Source of the DNA: Stercorarius parasiticus
Lineage: Eukaryota > Chordata > Aves > Charadriiformes > Stercorariidae
NCBI GenBank assembly: GCA_013396915.1
Contig: VWZL01005136.1
Location: forward strand, 186,001-250,000
Direction: 5' to 3'
DNA length: 64,000 nt
Shown one piece after another: positions 47,205-59,913 of the stretch. Every line of letters starts with the position of its first letter. Position 1 is the first letter of the stretch. Position numbers and translations under genes: made by a program. The notes below the pieces were generated by a model that was not told the origin of the DNA, did not search any database, and worked only from the letters and a program-made list of their open reading frames with translations.

Positions 47205-50200
47205 TGCTTCAATGAAACCACTTTTGCCAATACCTTTGGCAGTGGTTCTTTAAGTGGTATAAATTGCCCATTTGCAGCAAATTGGCATAGTTGGCAGGAT
47301 CCTAAATCAGGATTCACGACAAAAAACTGCAAAGATGTTCTTAGAATCTCTTCAGAACACCCAAACTTTAGGGATCACAGCTTCACTGTAGTCCTATGTA
47401 TTTATCTTGGTTTTCTGTTGCTCAAAAGATTTGTAAGCAATAGACATTTTCTAGTCATGCAGAGTAAAAGTCATCAGATCATTGGGTTCACTTCAAGAAC
47501 TCTTTACAGACTCATACTATGAATATATATAAGAATATATAATACATAATAATTCATATAGTAATAATAATATACAATCACTAGTATGAAATATTATCTG
47601 AACCAAAAATGGAAACTTTCTAAAACTAGTAATTACTCTAGAGAACGCACTTTTTATGAGTCTCCAATTTCAATTCAATTGGAGATGCCTCAGTGACCTT
47701 GCTGTTAGGGCAGTGTTTAATTGGAGATTGGAGGGCTTTGTATCTATCCTTTTTATATAAGTCAATGTTACACTTTTTAGTTTTTCTTGCACTAATTTCT
47801 GATCAGAAAAATTGTTAATGGTTTTGCAAAATGTTGAAGAACTTTTTATTTTGTGCTTTATGCCCTTAGTGTTTTCATATGGATTAGAAGGGCAATTACG
47901 GAAGTGTTCTGTATGTTTTGTGATCTACTTTTGAAAGTCATTTCACTTGAGATGAGCACTTTATTGATCAAAAGAGGCTGCAATTTTGTGTGTGATGCTT
48001 GCACAGCAAACCACAGCCAGTATTTTGCCTGTCTTTCAGCCCTGAACCTGTTGTTCAACACCACACTACTTTGGCTTTGAATAAGGCCTTAACCTGAGAA
48101 GAATGGCACACCTAACCTTTATTCATTCTTTCTATTTTCATTCACAGATCCTTCTTCTTGCATTTGCTCTTCATCTTCCATGCCCATTAAATCTCTGAAA
48201 CTAAGGTGAAAGCTGCTGCTTACAGCTGAGCAGTACATCATCTCAGGCTTGTCTATACCTATGACCTCATTTCAGAACTGTTTTTTTCTTTGTTGAAAAT
48301 TTTTGAACCATTGGCTTTCTGACAGTTTCAAGCTCTAACCTGAAGTATGGTGCGGCAGGCCTTGAATTATGATTCCTCTTTGCACTACAAATTTATTGCT
48401 TGTGGATGCTTGTCATGTTGTAATGCATCTCCACACGGATGATAGGATTCAACTTTTGCCTGTTTTCATTGGCTTCCAGTGGTGGACTGAGCAGTGCTTT
48501 TTTTGTTTTCATGAAGGGCATGTGAAATGTGCTGAGCAGAAACAAAACACATTACGCTGTAATTCACTGGAGTATTGTGTGCCCTTCATGCAAGTGGCGT
48601 GACAGCCACTGCCTTCTCTCTACTGAGGCATTGTTTGAATCTGTGCCTCCCCTCCATTCCCCTGGGCATTTCTTATTTTTCCTCATGAAATGCCAAATTT
48701 ATTTGTAACTGCAAAACATTGTGCATTCTTGCTAACTGGGACATTTATTTTTCTTCCTTCCTTCCTCCCCAACCCAGTCAGGACACTAGTTTGTTCTACA
48801 CTATGCTCTCCAGTGATATGTCTCATTCAATTTTAAATGTCTTACATAAAGGAGCTCTGCTTTGGAGACTACTATTTGAGGTCCAGATTGTGACTTGGAT
48901 TTTACATACACACAAACTATCTGAATCTTGGTTTCAAGCATACAGAATTTTAGCTACCGTATTCAAAGAGCAGGTACAAAAGAAGTGCCAGAAACCTGTG
49001 AACTTTTCACCTTGCTCTTTCAATTTAGATGCCAGAGCAGTGGTGCAAGTGCAAGGTAGTTGCTGCAGAATAGGTCAGCAGTAAATGTGAAAAAGGTATG
49101 CTGACAAAGAGATGAGCAGGCCTTCTTTTACCCCCTGTGGCTTCTCTGAGGCTCTTGCTCATTTTTCATGCTCAGTCTGTGTTAAAACTGACAGCCGTGA
49201 TGATAAGTAGATGATGTCCCTACCTATTTATCCTCTGAATATCATCCCCTGAATCCTGCAGAAAAAGTTTCCTCTAGTTATACATTTTCATCTTAGCTTT
49301 GGCCTTTGCTGAATAAACAAAGGCCTTGATTGCCTGTCCTGTGTTAAGTAGGGAATGAGACTCCTGCAATGTTTTAAGCAGTCATGTTACAAAATACAGA
49401 TGGACTTTATATAACCATGAGGTGGAAGCTAATGCCAATTAATTTTTTCCTTTCCATTAAAATTTTGCCAACAGCTGTGGATAGGCTGTAAGCTAAGCTG
49501 TATCATCATGGTTCCTAGAATGATACTGAATTTTGTTATATGTGAGGCTAAGACTGATCAATTCTGTCAACATGTGGTCATCAAGGCTTTGTCACCAGGG
49601 GCTGTGAGTGATGTGTTACCTCGTGGAATGCAGCGTTTGAAACTGGACTGCAAGATCTCGACTAGACTTTATTTGTGATAGGCTTTAAAGCCTAGAGGCC
49701 AAAGTTCTTAGTTTATGGATCGTGACAAGTAAGACTAAAATCAAACATTGTATAAATTTATATGCTATTGGTCTGAAGGGGGCAATAGTGTGTTCACTCA
49801 GTCTCATCTGACTGTTCCTTCACCTTCTTCAAATTCCTGCGTACAGGAAGCAAATAGGACTCACAACTTGTATTCTACTTGGGGCTACCCTTTGCTGATT
49901 TACCTCATCATAAAACTTGCCTGTGTTATTCTCATAATGGTTTGCTCAGGTGAAAAAAAAATTAGCTTTTATTTTTCTTTAGCCATGAAAACAAGGCTAT
50001 ATGCATTAACAGTTTCATTTGCTGTATGTAGTATCAGCTTCCCTTCTTGTTAGATATTCAGCAAGATCATAGAAAGTCAAACATCTCAGTAAAATCGATT
50101 TTTATGACTATGAATACTTCACACTAGTGAGATTTCAAACAAGCCCATAGGTAAACTTAATTTCTTCATCTGGTCCATTACTTTTTTCCTTCTGCTGTAG

Positions 50201-53200
50201 GAGGCTTTTGTGTATTTAATGTCTATTAAAGACTGATTTGTCACTGGTGTTTCTTTTTGCCAGTAGTGACTCCACAAAGCAGCAGATAAATTAATTCTTT
50301 CCAGGTGGAATGAGAATTCAGTATGCTGATTATTGCCATTCTGGATGTGAGTGTAATGAGGTGTCAAGGAAAAATTAGGTTTGTGGTGTTTCTTCTCAAG
50401 TTGGATGTATTCAGTTCAAGCATTCTGGAATGAAACAAAACTGATGATGATGTTTCATAACCAGTTAAAAACTGACTTACCTACTAGTTTTTATGTAGAA
50501 GGTCAACAAGCTTCCATATACCAAGGAACTGTGTCGGAAACCTATTTGTAAGAAAGAAATAGTGTAGTGGTTGTGTTTTTATTGCTATGTTCCTTCACCT
50601 CATTTAAGCATATCTAATTTAGGATGTGAAGACTTTTCTTCTGTCTTTAAATGCAGTTAGGGGAGGCTTGTTTATCATCAGCCCAAGTTACTCCCAAGAA
50701 CTTTCCTGAGAACTAAAAGCTTTATTTTATGAGACTTTGAAAAATTGTCTGACTGACTATGAGAATTAGAAAGGAAAGGTTTGATGACATTCAATTGCTG
50801 TTCCTAAGCTCATTTGACTCATGAAAGTCCATTTGACTAAGGAGCACAAGCATTCAACAGAGGGTTTGTTCTTTGTAATGAAATTATAAAATGCTTTTTA
50901 TCATAGCTCTTTTCCATCTGGCTTCCTATGATTAGACAAAGCATGATGGCTGATTCTTTTTTGCTTTTTTCTTAGGGTTTTGCTAAGTTCTAAAAAACTA
51001 ATTGTTGATAATAATAGAGTCAACTAGCCATGGTAGTTAACTCTAAGGACATAATGCAGTATCAATAAGCAGATCATCTTGCATTTTTTAATGCTTCCTA
51101 ATCCACAGACTCTTTTCTTCCTTCTTTAAATACATTTCTTCTTTTCTAACAAGTGATGAGACAAGCAAATGATCACACTGGCCCATTTCTTCTTTATTCT
51201 GTACTTGCTTCTTCTCAAGATGATAGTAAAACTGCGATTGAGTTCAAAGGAACAGGTTCTGGGTCTGTACAAACAGTGAACAAACCATCTGTGTATAATC
51301 AAGTCTTGTTGATATTGGATGTTAATACCAAAACCCAGAAGTGTTGTGTCTGCTCCTCTGGTTTGATTGGTTGGGGAAACATGTTTAGGCCATGGGAAAT
51401 GCTGTGATGAAGGCCCTGGCAGCACCTAGAGGAATGTGAACAATATGGATGCAACATCACAACCTTTTTCTATCTGGTGAGATTAATCAGCCCCCAAGAT
51501 GTATCAGAACACCAAGTGGACACACCGTGGCTGTGTGCTCTGTTGTATAGCTCAGGGCAATTCTGCTCTTGCAGATGTTTATCAGTAAAGAGGACATTCT
51601 ATGAGCTGTTACTATAATCTTTTGATCTACCTCCATAAATTGTTTTTTATTTTTTTAACAAAGACCTCCCTTAACAAAAATATGAAATTTGAAATTTTTA
51701 TTTCCTGGGGTTCCTGCACTCGGTTTTATTGGCTATGCCAAATGTTCTGTGCTAGCATGCCCTGATTTTGGCAAAGCTTCAATATATTGCACCTACCGCA
51801 CAGCTTAGCCTGCCTGTTTCTCTTCCATTCTCTCTCTTTTTTTGCCTATGTAAAATATTAGAAATTAATTCTATATTTGCTTGATCAGTGATAAACTGCC
51901 TTTATCCAATGAACTTTGAGTCTGTTGTGTTTAAATCCTTACAAAATTTAAACTCCAATCAGTACAGCAATTTGCATATATGATAACTTCCAGAACCCAA
52001 GGCAGAGTAAATTTTTCATTTGCATTTTAAAGGCAACTCTTTCTAGGACCATATTAAATGAATATATTGGCAATAAGAAAAGACCATTCAAATGAAAATA
52101 AGCAAAGGCACTTGATTACTAGGAGAAGGCTGTCTCTGATAAGATTCTTGGTAGGTAAAGGTTTAAAGTTCAAAGGTAGTATAAGTTGGATTGTGGTATG
52201 TGATGTGGTCCCTGCTCTTACTGACATGGTAAGCTAAAGTAGTCTTCTTGAATTCAGCCTCAAATTTGGGAAGAAAGCTAGTAAGATGAAGGAAGATCAG
52301 GATTTGTGGAAGACCTCAAACAACAGCCAATTTTCAGAACTTATTCAGAATAAGAAATACATCTGTGTTAATTCCACCAGATACAATAAAACTATCAGTA
52401 GAGTAAGGTAGGCTTCAATGTATGTAAAGGTGGACATTGAAATTGAACATCAAAACTTGATACAAACCTTATTGAAATCAGTGAGAAGAGTTACATTCTC
52501 TATTTTGATTCTTTCTCTCTTTTGATATACAGTTATTCTTACAAATATTCTCCATTTTTCTTAAAACACGCCAACATGTACTTATTAAAATGCACCAGTC
52601 TTTGATAAATATTTTCAAGCTACTCTATTCGTGTGACCTGGGGCATGCCCGGATCTTGGCAGTCTTGAGATCTGGATCTGAGTCTTCCTGCCTAGGGTAT
52701 CTTTAGTATGTACTGTAAGAGAAATAGGGGAAAAATCAATGGCCGATGAGGGATTTGCATATCATATGAATGATGTTAACAACTGTCTCAGCTCACTACG
52801 GTACGCTGCTACAGGACAAACTCAGTCTAATGACCCCTCCTTGTGAGTGTCTTGCCATTGTGTGCCAAATGCCTGGTAGAAAAAGGATGTAAGGAGACTT
52901 GGTGATACCTCTTGTTGCTTGTGATGATACCCTTGCATCCTCTGTGTCCATACAGCAAAATTACAGATCTTTTAGGATCAGCATTTAAAACTCTCCCTAT
53001 GTCTGGAAGTAATGCAGACTTCTCACAGCACTATCTAATGACTGGGAGATCTGGACACCAACCAAAACTGTGTGTCATATCTATTTTAAGGTGCATGAAT
53101 ACATTCAGTAGTAGAACAGCAGCAGATCTTGGCTTTTTAGAAGCATTTCAATTTTTTTCCCCAGATGCTATCAAACTTTTTTTTTTCTTTAAGCTTAGAT

Positions 53201-56200
53201 AAAGATACCAACTGACTACTGTTCCTTGAATATAATGAATATTCTACATATGTGTTTCCTTGATTCTAATGGGAAAGAACAATGTACGGTAGTGCAAGAA
53301 AGCACATTTATTTGTTATTGGTAAGGAAATATGAGTTTTCTGCAAGTAACTCTATTTTCCTCACATGAGATTCCCCTCTTTCAGGGGCAGGATTCAGGAA
53401 CTTCCCCTTTACTAAAAGCAGAATTAATACTGCAATGTGAAGTCATGTATTAGTGGGAATACAGGTACAACTGCCTTTGTATCTGCATTATTATTCCCAG
53501 GCCAATGAGCACTTGCATAGATGATGGCACATATATGTTCTTTAGTTAAAATGTCAGTTCAGAAAAATACTGCTGATTGGAAATGGTTACATACCACTGC
53601 AATGTATAATGAAAACCGCAATAACTCAGAGAACTGGAGGACATATTCACAGGGAAAAGTTTTCTTGCCTGATTTGACCTGTTGATAAAACATTAGAAAC
53701 TCAGAAAATGTAAATATCCATCACTGAGGTTGACTTTTGAAAGAAATAACAAGAAGATTATACATTTAGAAGGGTTATGAAAAAGTTGTGTTTCTTCTAA
53801 AATTTTGAAAGAAGATTTTGTTTCTATTTGGTATTACTGTGGAGACTATTATCATGTGGTGGTGGATTAAGTTCATGCAGAGAATGACAAGTGGGGCTAA
53901 GCTTCCTGGTTTATATGCTTGGCTTGATTTCTTTAAGGTTGGCTTGACTCAGAAGGATTGTAACAGAATAGCACTGATCTCCACAATCTCTGCCCAGGTA
54001 TCATGTAACCTACATTGCAAATTGTGTCCCGGCTAACTGAGACCTCACTCTAGAAGTGTCATATTTTGTTCATACTGTGGTAGACCCTAAAAGGGTTCAG
54101 CCCATGGCTGTGCAAGGGCTGTGTGTTATGTAGAGGAAAAAAAAAGTTTATGGCCTGAGAATATGCAGTTCATCCCTCCTAAACCATGAAACTTGACTGA
54201 GGCACTTCCATTCAGAGCTGAGATGCCTCAGTCTCCCTCTGTAATTCCTGTGGGAAGAGAGAGGGGCAGCCCCATGGGGAGAATCAGGTCTCAGATGTGT
54301 ATGTAGAAGTGGGATGGCAGACATCTGTTCATAACCCAAACAAGTGAAGGAGCACAAGTGAGAAACCAAAAGGGACTGCACCACTGATGTAGTCTAATAT
54401 GGTGATATCGTCAGGGTGTTTTTGTTTGAGTCTTTGTTTCAAGGGCCTTTGGGATCTTTTCCAGTATATTTCCCTGCAACCTTGTGTCTTTGGCTAGCAG
54501 TAGAGCTTCCTCCTTACTTGCCCTTTGGTCTGCCATTAGTGATAGTGGGTAAGGAGGATCTGAATCAGTGGAAGATGTGTTGTGTGGGATCCCAGTAGTG
54601 AAAGTTGCAAGGTGAAGAGCTTCCTCAGTGAGCCCATTTTTGGGGGTAGCTATTTACCCTGTACCTGACATATTCATCCTGCATCAGGAGAGTAAGGGAG
54701 TGGGTAAATGAGATGCAATTTGATGTATTTAATTGGTCACCATGACAAAATTGCTGTTACACAGTATAGAAGTTCCAAATACAGGACAGCAGGACAAAAT
54801 CACCTTTTCTTCGAAGCAGGATGGAACTTTGCCTAAAAGATCTTGCAATTATATGATGTCCCATGCTGTGCTGCTTCTGCTGTCTTCCATTTCATCTCCT
54901 CATTTTCGTTTCCTGTCACCCAGAGACTGTTTCCTTAACATTGGTGCCGAAGCTCTGTTCACAGCACCACAGCCCCTGTTCTCCTTTTGTTGCTGTCCAA
55001 ATGATACAACTCGTTTTTCCATCTTGCTTTGTTGCACTCTCTTATCTTTCCCTGCTGGCATTTGAACTTACTAAACAGCTTCCCAGATCTGACCATCACA
55101 TGTTTTAGTATAGCATCCTTATTAGCTTGTAGATTGCCTTTGTCGCCTCTCTGAGAGAAAGGATTGTTAACATGCTAGTGTGCATGTTCCACATTTCTAG
55201 GCAGACTAATTGCCACTTTAGAGAACATAAATAACACCATAACACACCGCTTAAGATTGCAACAGCGCAAGCTATCATGGACAAAGTCATGTCACCACTC
55301 TGTGTTACATTCTGTTTTTTTCTATTAAACCAGCCTGTACATTAGCAATCCATAACAGAATTGAATCAATAGCAAACCTTTTGTTACTAGTACAGAAACA
55401 ACTTAGGGATATTTTACAACTCCAGTGCTTAGTGCTTTTTCCTCACAGTCTGATGGAAATGTTAAAAGTAATGAGGTGGCTGTTGATCAGTAAACTTCTG
55501 GAGTCTTTCATTATTATTTTTATTCTATTGTTTGAAACAGTGTTTGGATTTGGAGTGTGGAAGGGGCACTGTGGGGAAAGTTTGTTTCTATAACAACACG
55601 GTGTACAAATGGAGTTCCCTTTCTTAGCTTCTTTCTTGAAGTGGAAAACGACTGGAGTTTATTTCAGATGCAAGGTACTGGATAGCACTAGCGGTGTGTG
55701 AGACAGTAAGTAGAGACAGAAGGAGTTTAAAGCAATGCTTGTGCGTGTGGAATGTTGCTCTAGGGCGATAAAGCTGACATTTTTTTCCCTAAGCTTTTTT
55801 AAAGCTGCATGTCTGTGTGCTCACCTGCAACCCTGTTGCTGGCTTTGCATTCTAACCCCTCTTTCTGCTGTTAATATTTTAGGAAGGAATCATGTTAGGA
55901 TATTGTACCTTAGTGAAGTAAATTCACTACCACCTTAGCATTTGAACATCACTGGAAAAACATGTCCTAAAAGTGAATGGGGCCACCTGTCTTCCCAGTG
56001 TCAAGCAAAGAAGGAAACATAATGGTTTGGGGGCTGCCGGGGTGAATGTCTCTGAGTCAGCTGAACTTATCACCCACCACGGTGCCTCTCACGGATAAAC
56101 AGCTCTCATCTCCACATTTACCTCTCCCTCTACATGCCTGGTAGTACTTCTTCATTCTGTAACCTGCAGGACCCCCCCCAGACTATTCAGCCAGAGGCTG

Positions 56201-56769
56201 GATTAGTCCTATTCCACTGTGACAGAACTACTAGTAAGGTTTAGGAAGATTCACAGTGTTGCTGATTTGATGTTACCTTTAATGCTGTCATCTCCACTTG
56301 CACACATACTGGCATGTGGGTGTTTAACTTTCATTGAAATATATACAAAATACCAATTTAGAGAAGCCTTTTCCTGGCTGCTGAAAAGCTGTGGTTTGGT
56401 GACTAAGTTAGGCTTTGTTTTTTAGCTGTTTTTGCATGGTTACTCAAATTCATGGGAGATATTTTAGGTGATGTACTCAAAGACTGCATTTCCAAACCAG
56501 AGGCTCTGATATATTAACTTCCTGTCATTGCTCCCATTACATTTTAATCAGTTTCTTCTGATTTCAGCAAGGAACTGCCAAATTTATTTAAACTGTCAAA
56601 AATGCAAAATTAGAATATCCTAGCTGTGATTGCTACCTATGGATAGCTCTGTCCTCTTTCAGGTCTCCTCTAGTACCTCTTCTCTTTTTAAGTTATAATT
56701 CTTGTGCCTTTACCTGTTGTGCATAAGACTGTGTAATTTTCACTCCTTGTAACTAGCCCCTGCGAGTCA
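47205..56769. other. Non-coding sequence, no gene seen
   Basis: Frames are short and without recognisable domains. At 51126-51425 both strands are open for 84-99 codons, which I treat as chance. An AT-rich stretch at 47518-47576 and a 9-bp inverted repeat at 47661-47685 lie at the left. A POU octamer site lies at 52753-52760. No RNA gene or transposon was recognised. Confidence 0.65.
47518..47576. repeat. AT-rich low-complexity tract
   Basis: The stretch is built almost entirely of TA, TAT and AATA steps with very few G or C bases. It has no fixed period and probably reflects low-complexity drift. Confidence 0.7.
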
Positions 56770-57300
56770 AACCAGCTGCCCTAACTGATTTGCAGCTTAC
56801 CCCATCAGGATTCACTGGCCAGCGTAGATCAGATAATCTTAAAACCGAGTTGTGTTCAAGAGGAAAAGGGGAACATCCCACAGCGCAGAGGACAACAGCA
56901 GGCAGTAGTGAGTCAGTGGGGACCTGCGCTGGTGTGAAGTGTGTGGTGCTGGGGCTTCTGCTGTCCAGATCAGCAGCCTGACCGGGTGAGCTGGGTCCTT
57001 GTTACTCCTCGGCCAGGAAACCTGGGCAGGAGGGTTGTGTGGAGGAGGTGGTCGTTAAAGAAGAAGCTGATGTTCTTTGGGGCTTTGCCCCAAGATGCAG
57101 TGGGGCTGTGGCCCCAAAGCCTTGTGAGATGGAAAGACTCTTTGGTCGACAAACAGCCAGAACCATCTCCAGGGAGAAGCAGGTGCTTGTTTGGTCTTTT
57201 TCTCTTAATTGTCTCTCATCATCTTTATATAATGGATGTGCATTTTATCTAAGCAGTGAGAGACTGTGCAAAAGGTGGGAGCTCTGATCTTTGGTGTTGG
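56770..57300. other. GC-richer patch with palindromes, no gene recognised
   Basis: This patch is visibly richer in G and C than its surroundings and has overlapping short frames on both strands (plus 56941-57252 and 57039-57287, minus 56970-57152). None carries a recognisable domain. The interlocking palindrome at 57075-57119 lies inside. It is too small and too poor in CpG to call a promoter island by eye. Confidence 0.45.
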
Positions 57301-58934
57301 TAGGCTGAACCCCATTCTCCTATCTGAAAAAGCATTAATATTATCTGCTCCATCAAAAAAGCCTGTATTTGTTTTCTATAGGAGAAGACCTTAAGCTTAG
57401 CTTCGCTTGCTTAGGCACCATCTCCAGAGAGAGGGAGGCTTATACTGGATCACAGAGAGAGCTCCTTGTGGGCAGGACGCAGTGAGCTTGTCCTCAGGAA
57501 GAAATGGTCTTCTAACCCCTGTATCTTCTTCTCGTGAGGAAGTGCAGACAGCAGTACCTCTGCTGAACTGCATGCAGGGCTCAGTATAAAGAGAGGAGTC
57601 TTTTATAATGAGAGTCTTTTGCCTTCCACTATGGGAAAAAGAAGAAAGGCCACATATCTGGGAGGTTTGTGTGGGTTTTTTTTTTTGCCACAGATGGGAT
57701 GTACATCCCCTTCTTGGAATCCTAATTCTAGCTGAATGGTACGATAGGACTGCATGCAGTTGGAACAGTACAAGCTTACACACTGACAGATCCAGCTTGT
57801 TCTTTCCAAATTGCTAAAGCTTATTTTCAAAGGTCTCAGTATTGGAGATCTTCCATTGTGTATTTTAAGCCTCTGATATCTTGCTGTCAATTAAATGAAA
57901 ACAAACTGCTGTTACTTTGTAATGTAAGGGAGACCTCTCAATAAAAATATGTTTACCAACAGTTACACATAAGGAAGTGTTTTAAAAATATTTTAAGTAC
58001 ATTGAAATTAACTAAAGGTGTGAAATGAAGTTGCCCGAGTTCATTGCTTCACAAGCAAGGCCTTACGTTCAATGACTATCAAGGTTGCTGGGCTGCTTTT
58101 CCGTATATATGGCCAATAGAATTAGAAGCGTTATCTCTAGGCAAAAGATGTTTATATTTTCTTTGGTTTAGATAATTCTTTCAGCTAGGAAAGTTGTAGT
58201 GCGAGTAGCTTAAGCAAATACTTATCTCTTGCAGTGAAACACTATCTGAAACACTGATGCATTGTTCTATGCTTTTTAGCAATTACCTTATACAATATAC
58301 CAGTGTATAATGCAGGAAATTTTGAAAAATGGCTGTGGATTTCTGAGAAGTACCTTTACTTTTAGCTCAGAAAAATGTTGTTGTGTTTTATGCAGTCAAA
58401 TTGTAAGGAAATAGATCTGGTTTTGGTGGAAAATGCATTCACATTAGGACGTGTGAGTCTATAATTCTAAAAGTAATCCTCCTGTGGTTTATGAAGCTGA
58501 AATACTCGTGGGTGCATAACTGCGATAGTTTTGTGCAGAAATAGAACGCTGAAGCACATGTACATTTCTGCATGTGAATCTTAGGTTCATGTCAGAAAAG
58601 CTGGTTAACTTTTTTTGTAACACGTGTCTGTGTTGTGGTATTGTTATTCCTCTCCTGATACTTCACAGCACTTGGAGATGGCTGAGGTGATTCACTGGCA
58701 GAAAAAGCCCACATGGGACTTTAAGCATTTCTAATAATGGAAATAGTGACAAGGGAAAATGATTATTTCCAAATCGGTTTCATTGCACAGCTCCTAAAGT
58801 TGTTTTTTTTTTTAACGTGCTGGAGCAAGATAATTTCACTAGAGGAGTCACTTCAGGTATGTGACATCTAGTACATAAATTACTTAAGTCTGTCGAAAGA
58901 CAATTCAAGTCATATAAACGTGCATATTATTGGT

Positions 58935-58961
58935 GGCGTTAGAGCCATGGGCTCTAACACC
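58935..58961. repeat. Short near-perfect hairpin
   Basis: GTTAGAGCC at 58938-58946 is followed by a 3-base loop (ATG) and its exact complement GGCTCTAAC at 58950-58958. Beyond one C/A mismatch the pairing continues for two more G-C pairs, giving 11 of 12 paired positions. Confidence 0.75.
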
Positions 58962-59884
58962 GTCAGAGAGACGTCAGTCATCTCACTTCACCTGAAACTG
59001 ACTTTTTCGTCTGAGAAGACTGAACAGATTCTGATGCATTTGTACAATCATTTAAATACAAGTTAGAAGGGAAAGACTTTGCATTCATGATATTTCAGGT
59101 GTGCTGGGAGCTCAAAGTGAGGCTACCAGAGACTTTGTTCCACAAGCAGGACCAGATGTACACTAAGAGACCTCCTATATCTTGTAATGTTTCACATGAT
59201 CTACAGGTACAGTATTAATATTTCTTAGGAAAGTAGCAATCATGGGAAGTTTCTTCCTTGCTGCTATTGCTAACGTCAGCATGGTTCTGTGATTCTTTTT
59301 GCCTTGCTGCCAACTTGTTGCACGTATATTTTTGTACATCTTCCTCCTCTTCTTGGGATCACTGGGACAGCTGAAGTCCCATACATGGGGCCCCACTAAC
59401 ATCTGTCAATAGCTCGGTTCCAGCTTGCATTGACATTGGCAGGTGACTTTGGCAAGTCGGGTGAAATATTATCCATCTCTAAGAGTTGTTTTTCAGATAT
59501 CCCTCCTTGTGTCCTCGGCATAAGTGGAACAGTGATCTGGAGGAACCCGATTCTTTCATGCAAATTCAGACCTTGCTCTTCTTTTCCTTCTCAGTGAACT
59601 CATTGCAGATGCAGCCAGGAATTTCTTAGTACATCTGGCAGAGACATGTGCTTAGAAAGTACTGCTTGGAGTTGAGATAAAGACTCTCTGACACTTTTCT
59701 ACGTCTGTTTCTATTGTCTTTCTAGTGGGAAATTATAATCAGATATCCAAGAATTTAGGGGCAGTTTGCTCTGCTGCTCTTCTCCCATACTCAGTGTCTC
59801 TTTTGTTATTTGTGTTGCCACACTGTGTCTATAGACTCCAGCTGTGATCAAGTTCTTATTGTGTGAGGCACCATAGAAATGGAT

Positions 59885-59913
59885 TGTATGGCACAGTCAC
59901 AATGTGCCATACA
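59885..59913. repeat. Perfect 11-bp inverted repeat
   Basis: TGTATGGCACA at 59885-59895 and its exact complement TGTGCCATACA at 59903-59913 are separated by 7 bases (GTCACAA). A direct repeat of CACAATGTGCCA overlaps the right arm and recurs about 20 bp downstream. Confidence 0.8.

Noticed and set aside
51126..51425. Frames of 84 and 99 codons on opposite strands after a pyrimidine tract, exon-like at first sight
   Set aside because: No recognisable domain and no convincing donor site at the end; both strands open argues for chance.
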